Shown here: one piece after another, positions 49,690-62,241 of the stretch
How the letters are laid out: the number at the start of each line of letters is the position of its first letter
How positions within the stretch are numbered: position 1 is the stretch's first letter
Assembly (NCBI GenBank): GCA_028571685.1
Contig: CM053154.1
Span: 3,679,001-3,743,000, forward strand
Direction: 5' to 3'
DNA length: 64,000 bases
DNA from: Heterohyrax brucei
Taxonomy: Eukaryota; Chordata; Mammalia; Hyracoidea; Procaviidae
The notes under the pieces: generated by a model
The model's input: only the letters and a program-made list of their open reading frames with translations
What the model was told of the DNA's origin: nothing
Database searches by the model: none
Position numbers and translations under genes: made by a program

Positions 49690-50165
49690 TGAGTTCAGAT
49701 TTTAAGGTACCTAACGGGAACTGTTGGCCATTTATTAAGTCTCTGGTGCACAGGCTGCTGTAACTCTAATTATTAATCTTTGGGAAACCTGACCCTTCAA
49801 TTAGCTGAGTGATAATTGTGTGGTGGCCGTCAAAAACCCTGCATTATTAATGAGCACTCAGGGTCAATATTAGTTCACTTTACTTTATTGTCTGTGATAT
49901 TTATCACTTGTAATATGACTTCCTGGTTAATTATACAGAATCATGCAGCATACACGTTTGATTAATGTGGAAAGTTCATACAGACTTTGTTGAAAAAACA
50001 TTTATTATGTGTGATATATTATAATAAACCTTTTTTCCCTGAGCTTTGTCCCATGTACATATGTTTTCAATATTCAGAAAATTTTCCCATGTGGAGGAAC
50101 TTCCTAATACATGAAATTGAGAAAATTTAATAAATCATGTTAGCCACCTGCGCAGGGTGTGTTTT
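49690..50165. promoter_or_regulatory. AT-rich, TAAT-dense repeat-free block
   Basis: CTGTAACTCTAATTATTAAT, AACCCTGCATTATTAATGAG, TTCCTGGTTAATTATACAG and GTTTGATTAATGTGGAAAG put many homeodomain-type cores in a few hundred bp, without any repeat. This is a typical look for a deeply conserved enhancer, but I could not test it. Confidence 0.35.
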
Positions 50166-50334
50166 TTATGGTGATAGGATCTGCTGGTGGGAGAGTTGGG
50201 GTCATAACTTACACCGGATGATAAACGCGTGTTAACTCAGAGAGGCTGCTGGGGGCCAGCGTTCCAGGCATCCCCGTGATGCACAGGGGCGGCTCTTGCG
50301 GCTCGGGCGGTGGGGGGAGTGTGTTCTTGGCGTT

Positions 50335-50480
50335 GCAAGACTTGGGCTATAATTAGCTGGGTGACCTTGGGCAAGTTACTCTGCATCTTGTCATCTCATA
50401 AATTAATCTGCATTCATTGATTAATTCCTTCCCAGCCTGCCTTGTAGAATGGGTCTGAGGATCAAAGACTTCTTGCATGT
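50335..50480 (+). repeat. MIR SINE
   Basis: TAGCTGGGTGACCTTGGGCA then AGTTACTCTGCATCTTGTCA, and later GTAGAATGGGTCTGAGGATC. These are the core and the 3' part of the ancient mammalian MIR ('GTGACCTTGGGCAAGTTACT'). Confidence 0.8.
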
Positions 50481-50481
50481 G

Positions 50482-51478
50482 AGCGTGCTCGTGGAGTGAA
50501 ATATGCCCCACCAGGCTGGGTGTTCCTTTCAGGTGGGAAATCTGCTTCCTCCTGTTCCTCTTGCAGGGCTGCTGTTATCACGTGTCATTCTGGGCAGATG
50601 TGATTTCCAACTGGGAGAAGCCAGTTTCACAGGGCACTGTCTGTATCTTAAACAAGCCAGAGAGCTGCTCGCCCCAGGAAAGGAACAGGACGCCAGGCAG
50701 CTGCACGTTTGTGGGAGATTGTCGGGGGCCAGGAGCTCAGGAGCTCTGAGTGTGGGCTGGGTGTTGTGTTTTGCTTCCTTGGCTCATGGAGAACACAGTC
50801 CCAGGCCCGTGGAGAATGGGAAGGGAAGCCAGGGCTGGGGGACAGCCTTGGCTGATGGGGAGGACACAGAATGTGGCTCCGTGGGGAGCCCTCTGAGCAT
50901 CTGGCTTTGGGGGGGGGCTCCCTATCCCAGTAGAGGGTGGAGAGTCTTGCCACCCTCCTTCAACACACCCCGCGAGGGACACAAGCCTTCACTTCCTGCT
51001 GGAGATCCTGGTCCTAGTGGTGGGTTTGGAAAGAATGGGTGGGCTCTGGGTCCGTGTGTGGGCATTCTCAGTGAAGCCGAGGCTCTGGGCTGGGTCAGCT
51101 CCCTTAGATGTCTCCGTGGCCGTGAGAGAGCCAAGTCAGAGGGGCTTCTCTGAACAAGACCCATGGCTGAGGAACCTGAGCGTCCCTGGGCTCTTGTTCC
51201 CAAGTGTTGCCCACACGTGGTCTTGGGGCACCATTGCCACAAAGTGGAGTCCTCCTCCTTTGGGAAGGCAGCTTTACCTGGGAGGGGAGTGGCGAGGACT
51301 GGCAGTGAGGGCCTGTGGAGTGAAGAGCCTGCCACGCTCACCCCAGCCACCCAGCGCCGCCTGCCCTCTGTCCCTTCTGTCCCTTGCGTTAGTGGCCGGT
51401 GATCCCCAGAGTGATGTACCGCTCTCTCCTTCCGGGTTGCTGAGGTTCAAGTCCTGTGGCCCAAAGGCCAGAGACTCA
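50482..51478. other. Unique GC-rich sequence
   Basis: The 216-aa plus-strand frame at 50503-51153 is among the longest in the window. It is rich in Gly, Ser and Leu without a repeat, signal or domain pattern, and is overlapped by minus-strand frames. I do not call it a gene. Confidence 0.4.
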
Positions 51479-51479
51479 T

Positions 51480-52335
51480 TTCCTGAGCCCACTTAGCTGG
51501 GAGATATTCTGTTATTTAAAGCATTTTTTGATAAATTATCTGTCAGCGGTAGATGAAGTTAACATTTCTTAAGATCAATAAAATAAATATTGAGGTTATG
51601 AACTAAATACAGTCTAAATTTCTCAGGACCGTTGCATACTCTGCTGCAGCCTGTCCGCCTTAACAGAGTTTAGCAGGACTGTTCTAATTTTCATTTATAA
51701 TGTATGGTGGGCTTGTATGAAATTTCCTCCGTGTGTGAAACCTATTTAATGTTAACATTCTCAAATTGGAGTTGGTGATGAATAATGCACCAAGAGATGT
51801 GAAATGGTGCAAATCATTTCTTTGTGTTGTACCTGGGAGGCCAACAGTTACATTTTTAATATTTGTAAATAGTTTTACACAACTTGGGCCCCGATTATGT
51901 CTATCAAAGGAAAGTGCTCTCTATCCCACTTTATGTAAATTTAAAATCTTTAGCCAATTTGCAGTAAAAGATAAATAGTGGGAAGAGCTTGCAGACAACA
52001 TTTGTTTGGTATGTGCATTAATGGGCAATTCCCTCTTTCCTGGAGGCCAGGATCCACTTTGAGATTGGTGTTTGACAAATTCCCTGGCTTTCTGAGTAAT
52101 TTCACTGTCTGTGGGGCTGCTGATCCTCTGAGTGTATCGCGGAACCTTGGGGACTGACGCGCTGTTTCTGCATATCCAAGTTCAAATATATGCTCAAGAT
52201 TGGTTTAAATTTTAAGTTGTTGATCTTATTTCTGATAGATCTGTTAGCTTACCCTCCATTACATTTATAAAAGCTGTTCCTAATCCTCAGATACTCTCTT
52301 CTTAAACACATCTTTGCTCAGTTCTTCGATTGTGT
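51480..52335. promoter_or_regulatory. AT-rich repeat-free block (candidate conserved element)
   Basis: About 850 bp without any recognised repeat. ATAAATTATCTGTCAGCGGT, AATAAAATAAATATTGAGG and CTATTTAATGTTAACATTC are AT-rich segments within it. The contrast with the repeat-dense left half suggests that insertions are not tolerated here, or that the region is simply repeat-poor. Confidence 0.3.
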
Positions 52336-52336
52336 T

Positions 52337-52762
52337 AGTACAATGCGTAGTGAAGAGCCTGTCGCTGGCCTGCCGGAGGGGCTGCGCCCAGTGGGGGCTG
52401 GCACTCAGTGTCTGCGTTCAGGACCTGCAAAGTCAGAGAGCGTGGCTGGCAGGCATCACCTGCCTTCCCACCTTTCCTTCCTCTTAGATAGACCATTAGT
52501 CTTCAAGTCGGCCTCAGTATTTCTTTCCAGTTTTCACCAGTTCTAATACGTCTTACTAACTTTCACACGACTGTTTTGCAATATAAAACGCAAGGCTCTC
52601 GGCGTCCTGTTCTAACACGAATGGTGTGTTAATTCTGCATACCCTGAATTGACACTAGCTGCTGGGTTCCCAAACTCCCTCTCGGAAAACTACAGAAAGT
52701 CCCCCTCTGACAGCGGGAGGCTCAACGTCAGGAGGTCTGAGGCCTCGCTGTCCCTGAAGACG
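52337..52762. other. Unique sequence
   Basis: Nothing recognised. Confidence 0.35.
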
Positions 52763-52764
52763 CC

Positions 52765-53040
52765 AGAGAGGGGCTGAGCCTTACCGATCCTGTGCAGCTT
52801 CTGCCGGTTGCGGCCAGTCTGGGTGGTTGTTGGCTTGTTGGCACATCACTGCTGTCTTGGTGTCTGTCTTCCCTGCCACTCTGCCTGTGTGTCTGTGTGT
52901 CTGCGTCTACTCTTCTTAAAGGACACAGGTCCTTGGGTTTAGCAGCTGCCCTAATCCAGTAGGACCTCATCTTAGCCAGTCACATCTGCAAAGATTGTTT
53001 TTTCAAATTCAGTCGAGTTCTGAAGGTTCTAGGTAGATGT
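52765..53040 (-). mobile_element. MaLR-type LTR piece, antisense
   Basis: CTGTGTGTCTGTGTGTCTGC, CTACTCTTCTTAAAGGACAC, CCCTAATCCAGTAGGACCTC and AGTCACATCTGCAAAGATTG follow the antisense order of MLT1/MST-like LTRs ('CTTATAAGGACACCAGTC ... CTAATCCAGTATGACCTC'). Both ends are frayed. Confidence 0.72.
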
Positions 53041-53041
53041 G

Positions 53042-55238
53042 CGTCTGGGGGGACACTTGCCACCCCAGTGTGGTCAGTCGGTGGCCAGCGTGACCCAGGC
53101 ATGGCTGATTCTAGAGCTCAGGTGTGCTGTGCCCGGGTCACGCCTCTGTGCGGCGTGGCATTTGTTTCCCCTGCCATTGGGACTGCTCTCACTGTTCAGC
53201 TTGCCCAAAGCAGCTCTGTCGGTGAAATGCATTTAATATGAATCGCAGAGCACCCGCTTTCCCTCTGCTCTGTTCAGGTCTTGCCCTCATCTGTTGGAGT
53301 TTGGGTGTCTGGGAGCAAATGTGCATCTGTCTCCTCACTCTGCTTCTTTGCAGCTCATTTCCTCTACCAGGTGAGTGTACCGTTTCTAGGCTGTTCTTAC
53401 CCCTTCGTTCTCCATGAGGAAATCAGTCTAAAGGAAAGGGCCGGGAGGACCCTTCTCTGTGGCCTGTTCAGCAAGACTTAAGCACTTCCTTCCCTTAGCT
53501 TTTGGGCCCAGCCTGACCAGCAGAGCCAGAATTCAAATTCTCAGTCTCTGGGGCAACATTTTAATAGAGTTTTTGCTGATGTTAAAGCTTTGGTGTTATA
53601 TTCATCCTCCACCATGGAGGCTTAACCACCCAGTTTTATTAGCAGCAAAATAAAAGTATCAGGAAAGTGAAATCTCGATGTTTGTGTCATGGGAGAGAGC
53701 AGTCTCACCCCTTCTCCCAGTGGTAATTTATCTCTTCTTGGATCATAATGCACGTAAACTTGAGAGAAGTAAAAAAAAGAAGCCATTTGAGAACATTTTT
53801 GACTTAAATGAATTATGTGCAGGAAAAGAATACCCAGCCCATATTATCTTTGCCTTTTAAGGAAATAAAGCTTTGATAGTCTGAGTATTTGATACAGTTA
53901 TGTACCCTGGACAAAGATTACTTTAGAGGCTAAATTAATAGGTCTGGAACATGGAAATGAGAATAATGAATATCTCCTCTGTAATTTTTTTTTAGACTGT
54001 TTATCTTCTAAGCTCTTGGGGCCTTCAGAGGAGTTTGGGGTCCCACCCTCAGCCTCCCCTTCAGTGATCATTCGCCCATTTACTGATCACCTGATCACCC
54101 TCTTCTGTTGGGTAGACTGAGTCAGCCAAGCTGTAGGAGAAAGGTCCGTATCCCCTTAACCATCTCAGCGTTCCTGCTGGTGGGTCAGAATGTCATCATG
54201 GCATCGGAGTGCTGGTTCTCGGGAGAAGCCGAGTGTGCCCAGCCCAGTGTGGGCAGTTGGTCAGGGCAGGATTTCTCATTTCAAGCCACGAGCCCTGGAC
54301 TCAGGCTCCAAGTGTTCCCCCTGGTTGTCGTTGGCTTCCTGAGTCACTTCCAAATTGATGACAGTTTCCTCTGCCATCATGTGGAGACTGTGATGCCCAG
54401 GCCTCAGCTCTGTTAGGAGGGCTGACTGAGACCACAGGAGGGGATGACGTGCCCAGCAGTGCCCAGAGGGGGAAGGACGTGTCCCTGGTTACTTTCACCT
54501 GCCCTCAGGGGTCTCTCCCCAAGGTTGGAAGAAAGCCTGGGGAACCCTAACATTTGCCTTCACTGGAGGAGCCGCCCTGTTCCATCTGCCTGTCAGAGAA
54601 ACAACAGTCAATTTTGTGGCATGAATATGTCTCACATACAGCACAGGCTGTGCTCAAACACAGATTCTTGGTGTTTATTTGAAATCCATGTTTCACTGAG
54701 GATCCTGCATTTTTGTTCACTAAATCTGGTGCCCTCAGCTGTCCCATTTTGCTCCGGGAGGGCCCTCTCCCTGCTCCTGGGATCCTGACAAGACCTCAGA
54801 CCCGAGGACCTGGGCATGCTGAGGTGGCGTGGCGCCTGGGGTCAGCAGATGACGTTCCACTCTGGCTGGTGGTCTGTATTGCACACAACTTTCTCTCTGG
54901 TGTCCAGGCCAGTCCGTAAACCTAACTGAACTTTTGCCTTCGCAGCTTTATAGTGGACATTGGCACTCACCCCGCAGCACTGAAAACAGCAAGCTGCTGG
55001 CTCTCTTGGCCGGGTTACAGCACCGGGCACAGCAGGGTGTTGGGGGCACAGTGACACACGTAACCTCCATGTTTTGGGTGGGGGACTGAGTGCAGCAGTA
55101 CCATGGATTGATCGGGCATCTTTTCCAATAACAAATATTGGTCTCTCCTGTTTCTCTCCAGCTTCGGGCTTGTGTCACCTCCATGGGTTTATTCCGTAGT
55201 AGTGTCCCTGAATGTCTTCATAGCCACTTGGGTGGTTC
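53042..55238. other. Unique sequence
   Basis: No repeats recognised in about 2.2 kb. 53560-53990 is AT-rich. Short open frames only; none has protein-like features. Confidence 0.38.
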
Positions 55239-55240
55239 TG

Positions 55241-55400
55241 TTTGGAAACCATGGTGGCTGAGGGGTAAAGTGCAACAGCTGCTCACTGAAAGGTCAGCAG
55301 TTGCCGGGTGCTCCCTGGAGGCTCTGTGAAGCAGTCCTCCTCTGCCCTGTGGGGTCGCCCTAAGTCTGAGTAGACTTGACGGCAGTGGAGTGGGTTGGTT
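55241..55400 (+). repeat. AfroSINE copy
   Basis: GAAACCATGGTGGCTGAGGG head, CTCACTGAAAGGTCAGCAGT, CTGCCCTGTGGGGTCGCCCT body and AGTAGACTTGACGGCAGTGG tail. The box-B part is shortened. It is the only SINE between 48.2 and 60.4 kb apart from the old MIR. Confidence 0.85.
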
Positions 55401-55401
55401 T

Positions 55402-56628
55402 TGGTCACCTGTTGACAGGCACTAGGCTCAGGCCTCCATTTCTGGAGCAGCCACTGAGGTGTGCAGACTTCCAGCTCTGCAGAGGAGCACGGGGCCTGGT
55501 TTGTGTCCCCTAGAAGAGCCCGTCTGAGCCACACACACTGCTGCTGCCAGTATCTATCTGTCCCACATGGGCCAGGAAGGATGCCAGGGTCAGTTTTAGA
55601 ATCCGAGGGCTGGCGACCTTTGTGAGGGGGACATGTAACTCTGTGACTGCACGTTCAGCTGCTGGGTGGTGGGCTGAGGCCAGGACCCAACCAGCCAGAA
55701 TGGTGGCAGGGGCAGCGAGGAGGGTTGTGAGCTGCAGACATGGTGGCTTCAGCCGTGGCTGGGCTGGGCTGCCCCCTACCTTTGGTCCTGCACTGTGGCT
55801 GTGGGGGCAGGTGTCCTCTGCCGTCCTTTCCATGAAGGCGGCCTGGCTAAGCTCCAGTCTTTCCCGGGCTTCTTAGAGCGCAGTCTCAGTTTCTTTCTTT
55901 GGCTCTGTGCAAAGGCTCCAGCTTTCCCAGCCATTCTGGGTACTTCCCTTACATTTCCTGGGAAAGAAGAGCTCCATCTGTCTTCTCCGACCACAGCAAT
56001 CCCCCAGTCGGGCTGTGAGTGGCTCCCATCATCCCACCCGATCCATCTGGCCGCGCCTCCTCGTTGACTCTCTGATTGGCTCACCCTTTCAGCTGCATTT
56101 GGCCTTCTGAGGCTTCTGAGATTCCTTCTGCTCTGGAGGAGTCTTTGTAAGGCCTCCCCTGGGTCCTCTGAAGCGCCTGCTGCCCCCCGCCCCTCTTCCC
56201 TCCTCACGCGCTCTCTTTGTTTCCCTGGTGTTGCAGCAGACTTCCCCGGAGCAGGGACAGCTTTCTCTTTCTGCTTAGTTTTGCTTTACACTTGCAAATA
56301 GTGGAACTTGGCTGTCCCCACCCCCTATGATTGATGGGAAGGAATATTGCACCAATTGATTGAGATAAAAAATTAGTGCTTTCCGTAGAGAAGTCACATT
56401 CGTCATCAGAAGTGGGTGCATGGAGTATTTTAAGAGTTTTTTTGATTAATTCTCGTGATGTGAGACCTTTTGACACGACGTTTTATGCTCTGCTATGTGG
56501 GAGGAGGAAGAAGTGGTGATGGGTTATTACGGGCTGTACTTTTGCCTTTAGCTGATTTACTGTCCTCCTTCTTGGAGAGAGGAAGTGAGGACACTGAGGC
56601 TCCCTTTGGAGAGAACAACCCTCTGCTC
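55402..56628. other. Unique sequence
   Basis: A 143-aa minus frame at 55776-56207 is Arg/Ser-rich with no domain. 56290-56470 is AT-rich and repeat-free. No gene called. Confidence 0.38.
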
Positions 56629-56629
56629 C

Positions 56630-56702
56630 TCCGTGTGTGTGCACACGCGTGTGCATTTGTGCCCGTGCGTGTGTGCATGCGTGCTCATGCGTGTGTGTGT
56701 TT
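56630..56702. repeat. Interrupted GT/GC microsatellite
   Basis: GTGTGTGTGCACACGCGTGT and GTGCGTGTGTGCATGCGTGC, alternating purine-pyrimidine. It generates Cys/Ala/His-rich frames on both strands, which are artefacts. Confidence 0.88.
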
Positions 56703-56703
56703 T

Positions 56704-59700
56704 CTAGAAGGCGGGCTCAGACTTCCAGGTTCCAAACCAAAAGCATTCAAAGCACAAATTTTGTCAAAATGCCTCTAGTCATGGAAACCGGACAGCATGG
56801 AGGCCCCCAGAATTCAGATAGGTTTCACTCAGCACCTAAAAGTGATAGCTAATCAGTTCTTCTGTCACCCGTGCAGAAGGAGAAAAGCTTAATTTAACAG
56901 AGTGTTGGGAGCAAATAATGACTAGCAAGAGCTGTTTTGGACAGTGGTTACGTAGTTGTTCTGACTTTAAAAACATGAAAACCTCTGTTTCCTGAAACGC
57001 GCTGTCCCCCGCGTGGGCTCCCGCTGCATCCTGCAGAGAGTCACTGGTCACAGTTGCCGTCTAAGCTCGGTGCTTACAGCAGTGACTTGTTCTCTGCTGT
57101 GGGAAAGGGCTGCTGCAGTTAGGACATGCTGAAGATCTCCCGGGCTGTCCTCTGCAGCACATGTTTTTAAAACAAGGACTTTGTTAGTTTAATTCTTTTG
57201 CTGATGGAAAGCAGTTTTACAGATGGGAGTTCGAACAGACAGACAGATGCACTGAATTCACAGTTGCACTTCCTAAGAGGAGAGCGCTGTAGTCACAACG
57301 CTGCCTGTCAGAGAAGCTGCAGAGGCCCCCTTTTTCAGTGAGTGGCAATGCCTTCAAATGTCTCTCATTACATTACAGATGTTTACGTATTTGCTAAGGA
57401 CCATGTATACAAGTCTGCTTGTATGAAATGGACCTGCAAGATGTCATTGACAGTAAAAATAATCAATGTTTCTCGGCAATCTGAGTAAAAAGTTGATCAT
57501 CCTGTTTTTGGTGGTCATAGACAAGTAAGGTTTTTGTTTTTCTTGATGATAGGGGCCTTGGCAAACACATGTACAGTTTTGTGAATCTGTTAATCAAATG
57601 TGGATTTCAGTGATACTTCTTAGAAGCTTCTTCACCTGCTGACCACCTCTGTGTTTCTGATTACGGTGACAGCTTTTCTCTGGTTCCCTTCTGGTTTACA
57701 AAGCCCAGGACATTGAGGCACCTTAAGGGTCTTCAGGTCATAGCGCTCACTCTACCTGGGGAGCCAGATGAGATAGCTGTGACCTTTGTCACAAGATGAT
57801 GACAATTGTGAGCTTTTCTGAGTAAGAATGCAATTCTGCTGAACAACTGGGACTTCGTGAAGCACCCTGTTATTCTGTGGGTCCTCCAAGTGGTCGTTCA
57901 GCACCCCTGGTTATACTGGTCAGCCTTCCAAAGCCAGTTTGTATAAAATACATTTGAGGGAAAACAAAGCCCTGAGACACAACAGGGCCAGCTTCTTTAA
58001 GGGTGCCAGTGTCACCCTTGCTGCAAAGTGGAGTCAAGGGCAGGCAGCCTTTTTTCCCAAGGTGATTTGCACCTGGTGTGGATTGAATGCTTGGGAGCAA
58101 GGACGACACTCAGTAGGGCCAGTTTTGCCTGGCGTGGTGTCCAGCGGGCGTTGTTAGATGAGTCTTGGTGTCCCCCACGCTTGCCCAGTGCGTTTCCCAC
58201 GCTTCCCGTTGCAGGTGTCAGCGTGCCGCCCTGCGTCCCACGTGGGAGGGCCATTAGGAGGCATGTTGCTTAGCAACTGTGGGGACCTGGTTGTGTTGAC
58301 ATCCCACTGGAGGGGAGTGGCCTCATGTCCACCAGCGATGGAGATCAGTGTGTTAACTAGATGAGGAGGAGGCGGCCGACCGGGTGGCGGTTCTGTGGAC
58401 AGGCCTCTTGGAGCTAGAGAGGAGCTTCGCGTGTCATCCCCCTTCATGAGGGCAGGGGCTGGGGGCCGTCCACGGTGCTCTCTTGTGATCCCTCAGGGGT
58501 AAATTTTTAGCTGGAGAATTTATGAGTCCCACATTTATTTGATTTGGCTTTTGGTTAATTTTTCTTTCTCCTCTCGTCAACCTGACAGTGTGAGGGCAGA
58601 CGGAGCCAGTCCCTGTAGAAGAGGCAGTAAACGGTCCTCTTGAAAGCTGCACCGAGGGCGTCGGGCTGGCCTTCTCCCTTTGCCCCTTCTCTCCCTCTCT
58701 CCTCTCCCTGCACTGCCAACTCCCACAGCTCAGGCAACCAGAACATCCGCTCTAAATAAATAAGTCCTGCGATGGATATGGATTAGGTCTCAGTCTTGTT
58801 ATCTGCCGAATCTCCAAGCACAAGGGCCCCCAAATGACCCCCTGCATCCTCAGTAGTTTGTGGAAAGCACATAAAAAAGATGTTCACTGGGTGTATTTGT
58901 GGAAATCATTAGAAGGGTGGGGGAAAATATGCTTATAAGTCAATAATTCTTTCTGACACGACCTCAGCGCTGGCGGTGTGTTGACACTCAGTAATGGATG
59001 GGAAGACACATGGCCCGAGGTCCATGACAGATGTCAAGAATACTGAGGGGTGGCACAAGGAAGAGCCCGGTTATTATTTTTTTTTCTTTTAACTGACATG
59101 GATGTATGGGACATTTTGTCACCCTAATGACTGTTTGCTTTGCTTCTTCTGATCACCCAGTGGCAGAAGAATGTAGAGACCCACTTTTCAAAGGGTGATA
59201 AATACCGTGGAAGGCAACATTTATGTTAGAGTAGGTTCAAAGAACAGACGTGCTGCATGAATCCGTAAAAACCACAGTGTCAGATTATTCTGTGTTACCT
59301 GTGCAGTGTGGTAATCTTCGGGTTTAAAACTGAAGTAAGGTGCACATTTAATTCACTGACAGGATATCAGGAGCTCATGTGTTAGTCATTCTGAAAACTG
59401 TTAGACACTGGTGATCAGTCCATAGATAGCATTTGCTACTGTTTCGCATTTTGGAATTTATAAGCGTGACCCTCAGGATGGCCTAACAAAGATGTAGTCA
59501 TTGGACCTGAAGAAAACAGTGAATTACCAGAGTGGACGGGTGACTTCCCTGCTCTTTCTGGGGGCTCTTTGTTAGTAGTACTGTTGTTTTCGAATGAATA
59601 ATATAAAGTAGTATCCAACATAATTGCCTTTTGGAGAGAACTGAGTGTGGGCCTTGAGTGGACAAGTTTCGTAACTGGTCCCAGTTCGGGGGCCCATTCC

Positions 59701-60460
59701 CAAAGTCTCACTATTGGATTGGATTTGAGGGGAAAGAAGGTGCCAGACACAGTGTGGCACTTTGTAATTGTTTATTGTTAGTCTTGGGAAGCACCCTGAA
59801 GGTACTTGAATGATAATAGAAATACCGGTTATAAAGCAGGCCATCAGTGCAGATGGGACAGCTCTGGGACAGCATCCAGTGTTTGCGCAGAAGCTGCTGA
59901 TTGCTGGACCTCGACTTGTTCTGTACTGCAGAGAGGAAACTTGGCTGACATGGAGAGGCACTTCTTTCCCGAAGCCCTGAAGCCACGTGGGGTGGCTCTC
60001 CTCTTGGCACAGCTGGCCTCCTGGACGTCACCGTGACCAGTGTTTTAATGCGCAGAGACCTGCTGTTTTTGACTGTTTGGCTGATAGATCTTCCGCTGAC
60101 TTTGGCCGACTAGGTTAAAAAACACTTTTATTTAGCACGTATATTTGAGCCGGTTGCAGACAGGCCCTTCCCTTTGCTTCTCCTGCATCCTCTCCAGTTC
60201 TGGTCTCTGTTCCACTCTGCTCCCTTTCTTTCCATCTAATCTCTCCATCTAATCACCTCACAGCTTTCACATCCTGCTGCCTTATTCTGTCTCTACCTCC
60301 GTCTCGTTCGTTTCCCTCTTTCCGTTTCCCTCTTTCCGTCTAGCGTTGCCGTTCGTACCGTCCCCTTGTCCTGCAGCACCGGGGGAGCGAGACGCTGACT
60401 GCCGATTTCGAGCCCGCAGTGAGCCTCTGGAGGGAAGTGGTCAGCCGGTTGCCAGGACGT
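56704..60460. other. Repeat-free unique sequence
   Basis: The longest stretch in the window without a recognised repeat, about 3.75 kb. It alternates AT-rich parts (57350-57600, 58860-59460) and GC-moderate parts. Frames up to 129 aa have no domain. TTTCCCTCTTTCCG is duplicated in tandem at 60310-60337. The lack of insertions beside a repeat-dense half makes this a good place to look for conserved elements. Confidence 0.4.
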
Positions 60461-60464
60461 TCCC

Positions 60465-60630
60465 TCCAACTCGTGGTGACCCCGTGTGGTCAGAGTAGTA
60501 TAAGCGTCATAGAATTTTCAGTGGCTGATTTTTCTAAAGTAGATTGCTACAACTTTTTTCAAGGTACCTCTGGGTGGATTTGAAACTCCAGCCTTTTGGT
60601 TAGCAGCTGGATGCAGTAGTGTGTACTAGC
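60465..60630 (-). repeat. AfroSINE, antisense, with diverged middle
   Basis: CCAACTCGTGGTGACCCCGT, a TTTTCAGTGGCTGATTTTTC middle like the variant at 24.1 and 33.1 kb, AAGGTACCTCTGGGTGGATT, and CTTTTGGTTAGCAGCTGG. The head is incomplete. Confidence 0.78.
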
Positions 60631-60631
60631 T

Positions 60632-61275
60632 AAGGAGAGGCGGTAATGGAACAGATGTTAGGTAGGCTGTTAGAGCGTGGAAGGTTAACTGAGACATTGT
60701 CCCTGCCCGGGAGTCCTTGTGCGTGGAATGGGCAGCTCTCTGCTCGACTTGGTTGGGCCGAGCTTGGTGGCTGATCTCCGTGACGCAGGAACAGAAACAT
60801 TCTGAATTGATTTGAAGCTTCTTCAGGTCCTCTCAGAACTTGCTGGGGTTTCCACATTCGCCTTCTCGTGGGTTTGGGGCACAGCGGTAACACCCTCTTT
60901 AGCGCTGGACAGGGAGTTTCCATTGTGCTGCCGCTTGGGCGCTGCTGGACTCAGAGTGGGTGTTTGCTGGTGCGGAACACTTCAGCTGAAGCTTTCCGTT
61001 TTTGTGTAGTTTTGCACATGGAACAACAAGTCCAAAGAGAAGTCAGAATGGGGTGATACCTTTTAGAAGCTTTACTTTCTAATTTCGTTGGAGTTGTAGT
61101 TCTAGAAAATTTTTGTGGAAGTTTTTGTTTTGCTTATTTAAATGCCATTTGGTTTATTTATTCATTTAAAAAGAATAACTCCTGTTTCTTTTGAAGGAAT
61201 TAGTTATTATCTAATGGAATTTTCCTATGAGAGCTTTCTTTCAAGAAATAGCAAAGCATTTTTAATAGACTTTAT
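60632..61275. other. Unique sequence
   Basis: No repeat or gene recognised. Confidence 0.35.
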
Positions 61276-61277
61276 TT

Positions 61278-61720
61278 TTCATAGATGTTTTAGTTTTACA
61301 GAGAATGGTTCAGAAAGTACAGGGTTCCCCCCCCCCCGCCGCCCGGTTTTTTCCTGCATTAATAACGTGTTGTCTCCCGAAGGCTCTCACTTGCACTGCG
61401 GTCCGTTCCTTCTGCTGTGCAGTCATGTGGGCTTTGGCAGGTGCGTTGTGTCCTGTGTCCACCGTGATAATGCCGTACCCAGTAGCGTCACTGCCCCAAA
61501 GATGCCCTGTGCTCCAGCTGTCCGTCCCTCCTGCCCACCTCCCTGCCCACCCCCAGCCCCACGTCCTGTCATCCGCTGAGCCCGCCACTATCTGTGTTGT
61601 TCTGACTGTTACGGAACGTGCAGCCGTGCAGTGTGGAGCCTTTCCGGACTGGCTTCTTGCACTCAGCACTATGTGTAAGTCAGATGTATACAGTGACATT
61701 CTTGGTTCGTGACAGTCGTC
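61278..61720 (-). mobile_element. L1 LINE 3' UTR, antisense, with a C11 run
   Basis: AGATGTTTTAGTTTTACAGA, AATGGTTCAGAAAGTACAGG, a run of 11 C (61327-61337), then CTGTGCTCCAGCTGTCCGTC and GGCTTCTTGCACTCAGCACT. The order matches the antisense L1 3' UTR at 12.45 kb ('GCAGTTCTAGGTTTACAG ... TGTGCTCTACCTGTTC'). Open frames 61142-61579 and 61310-61828 lie in it. Confidence 0.66.
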
Positions 61721-61721
61721 T

Positions 61722-62240
61722 TTGGCCTTTGGAGTGGGTGGCTGTTTGTAGTTGCCACGCTGAAGTGTGTGTCTCACTGTCACAGACATTTGCAGTGAAG
61801 AGTAGCTCAAGTGAGCTGCTTTTTTCACAGCTTAATTATGTTATCTTACTGTTCCTGAAAACCTGATACAAGGCAAGTTTACATTACCAGGCTCCTAATT
61901 AGCCAATAATCCTTCAGGATTTGAATGATATATACCCAAAGTAATTTCCTTCTCCACTAAATATGAATTTCCTTACGTCAGGTGGAGAAGACGGTAAAAT
62001 GACAGAAGGCATCTTGGTGATGACAGCCCTCAACATGTCTGTCTCCTGAGTCAGACTGCATTAAAAGTCACATAATGCATTCAGCAGTATCATAACATGC
62101 AACATAGGAAATCAATAAATAAAGTATGCAGTTGGCTAAGAGGTGCTTGGCTGGTTATCATGATGATCAAAGCCCTAGAAGAAGCTTCTTCCAGTTTTTA
62201 AATTGAATCAGCTATGCATGTCTTTGCCTGTAATCCACAC
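61722..62240. other. Unique AT-rich sequence
   Basis: No repeat recognised. TACCAGGCTCCTAATTAGCC and ATTTGAATGATATATACC resemble the other AT-rich blocks. Confidence 0.35.
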
Positions 62241-62241
62241 C

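Noticed and set aside
50503..51153. 216-codon open frame
   Set aside because: Low-complexity composition typical of GC-rich non-coding DNA; frames overlap it on the other strand and no domain is visible.
56470..56852. Cys-rich frames at 56.6 kb
   Set aside because: Products of the GT/GC microsatellite.
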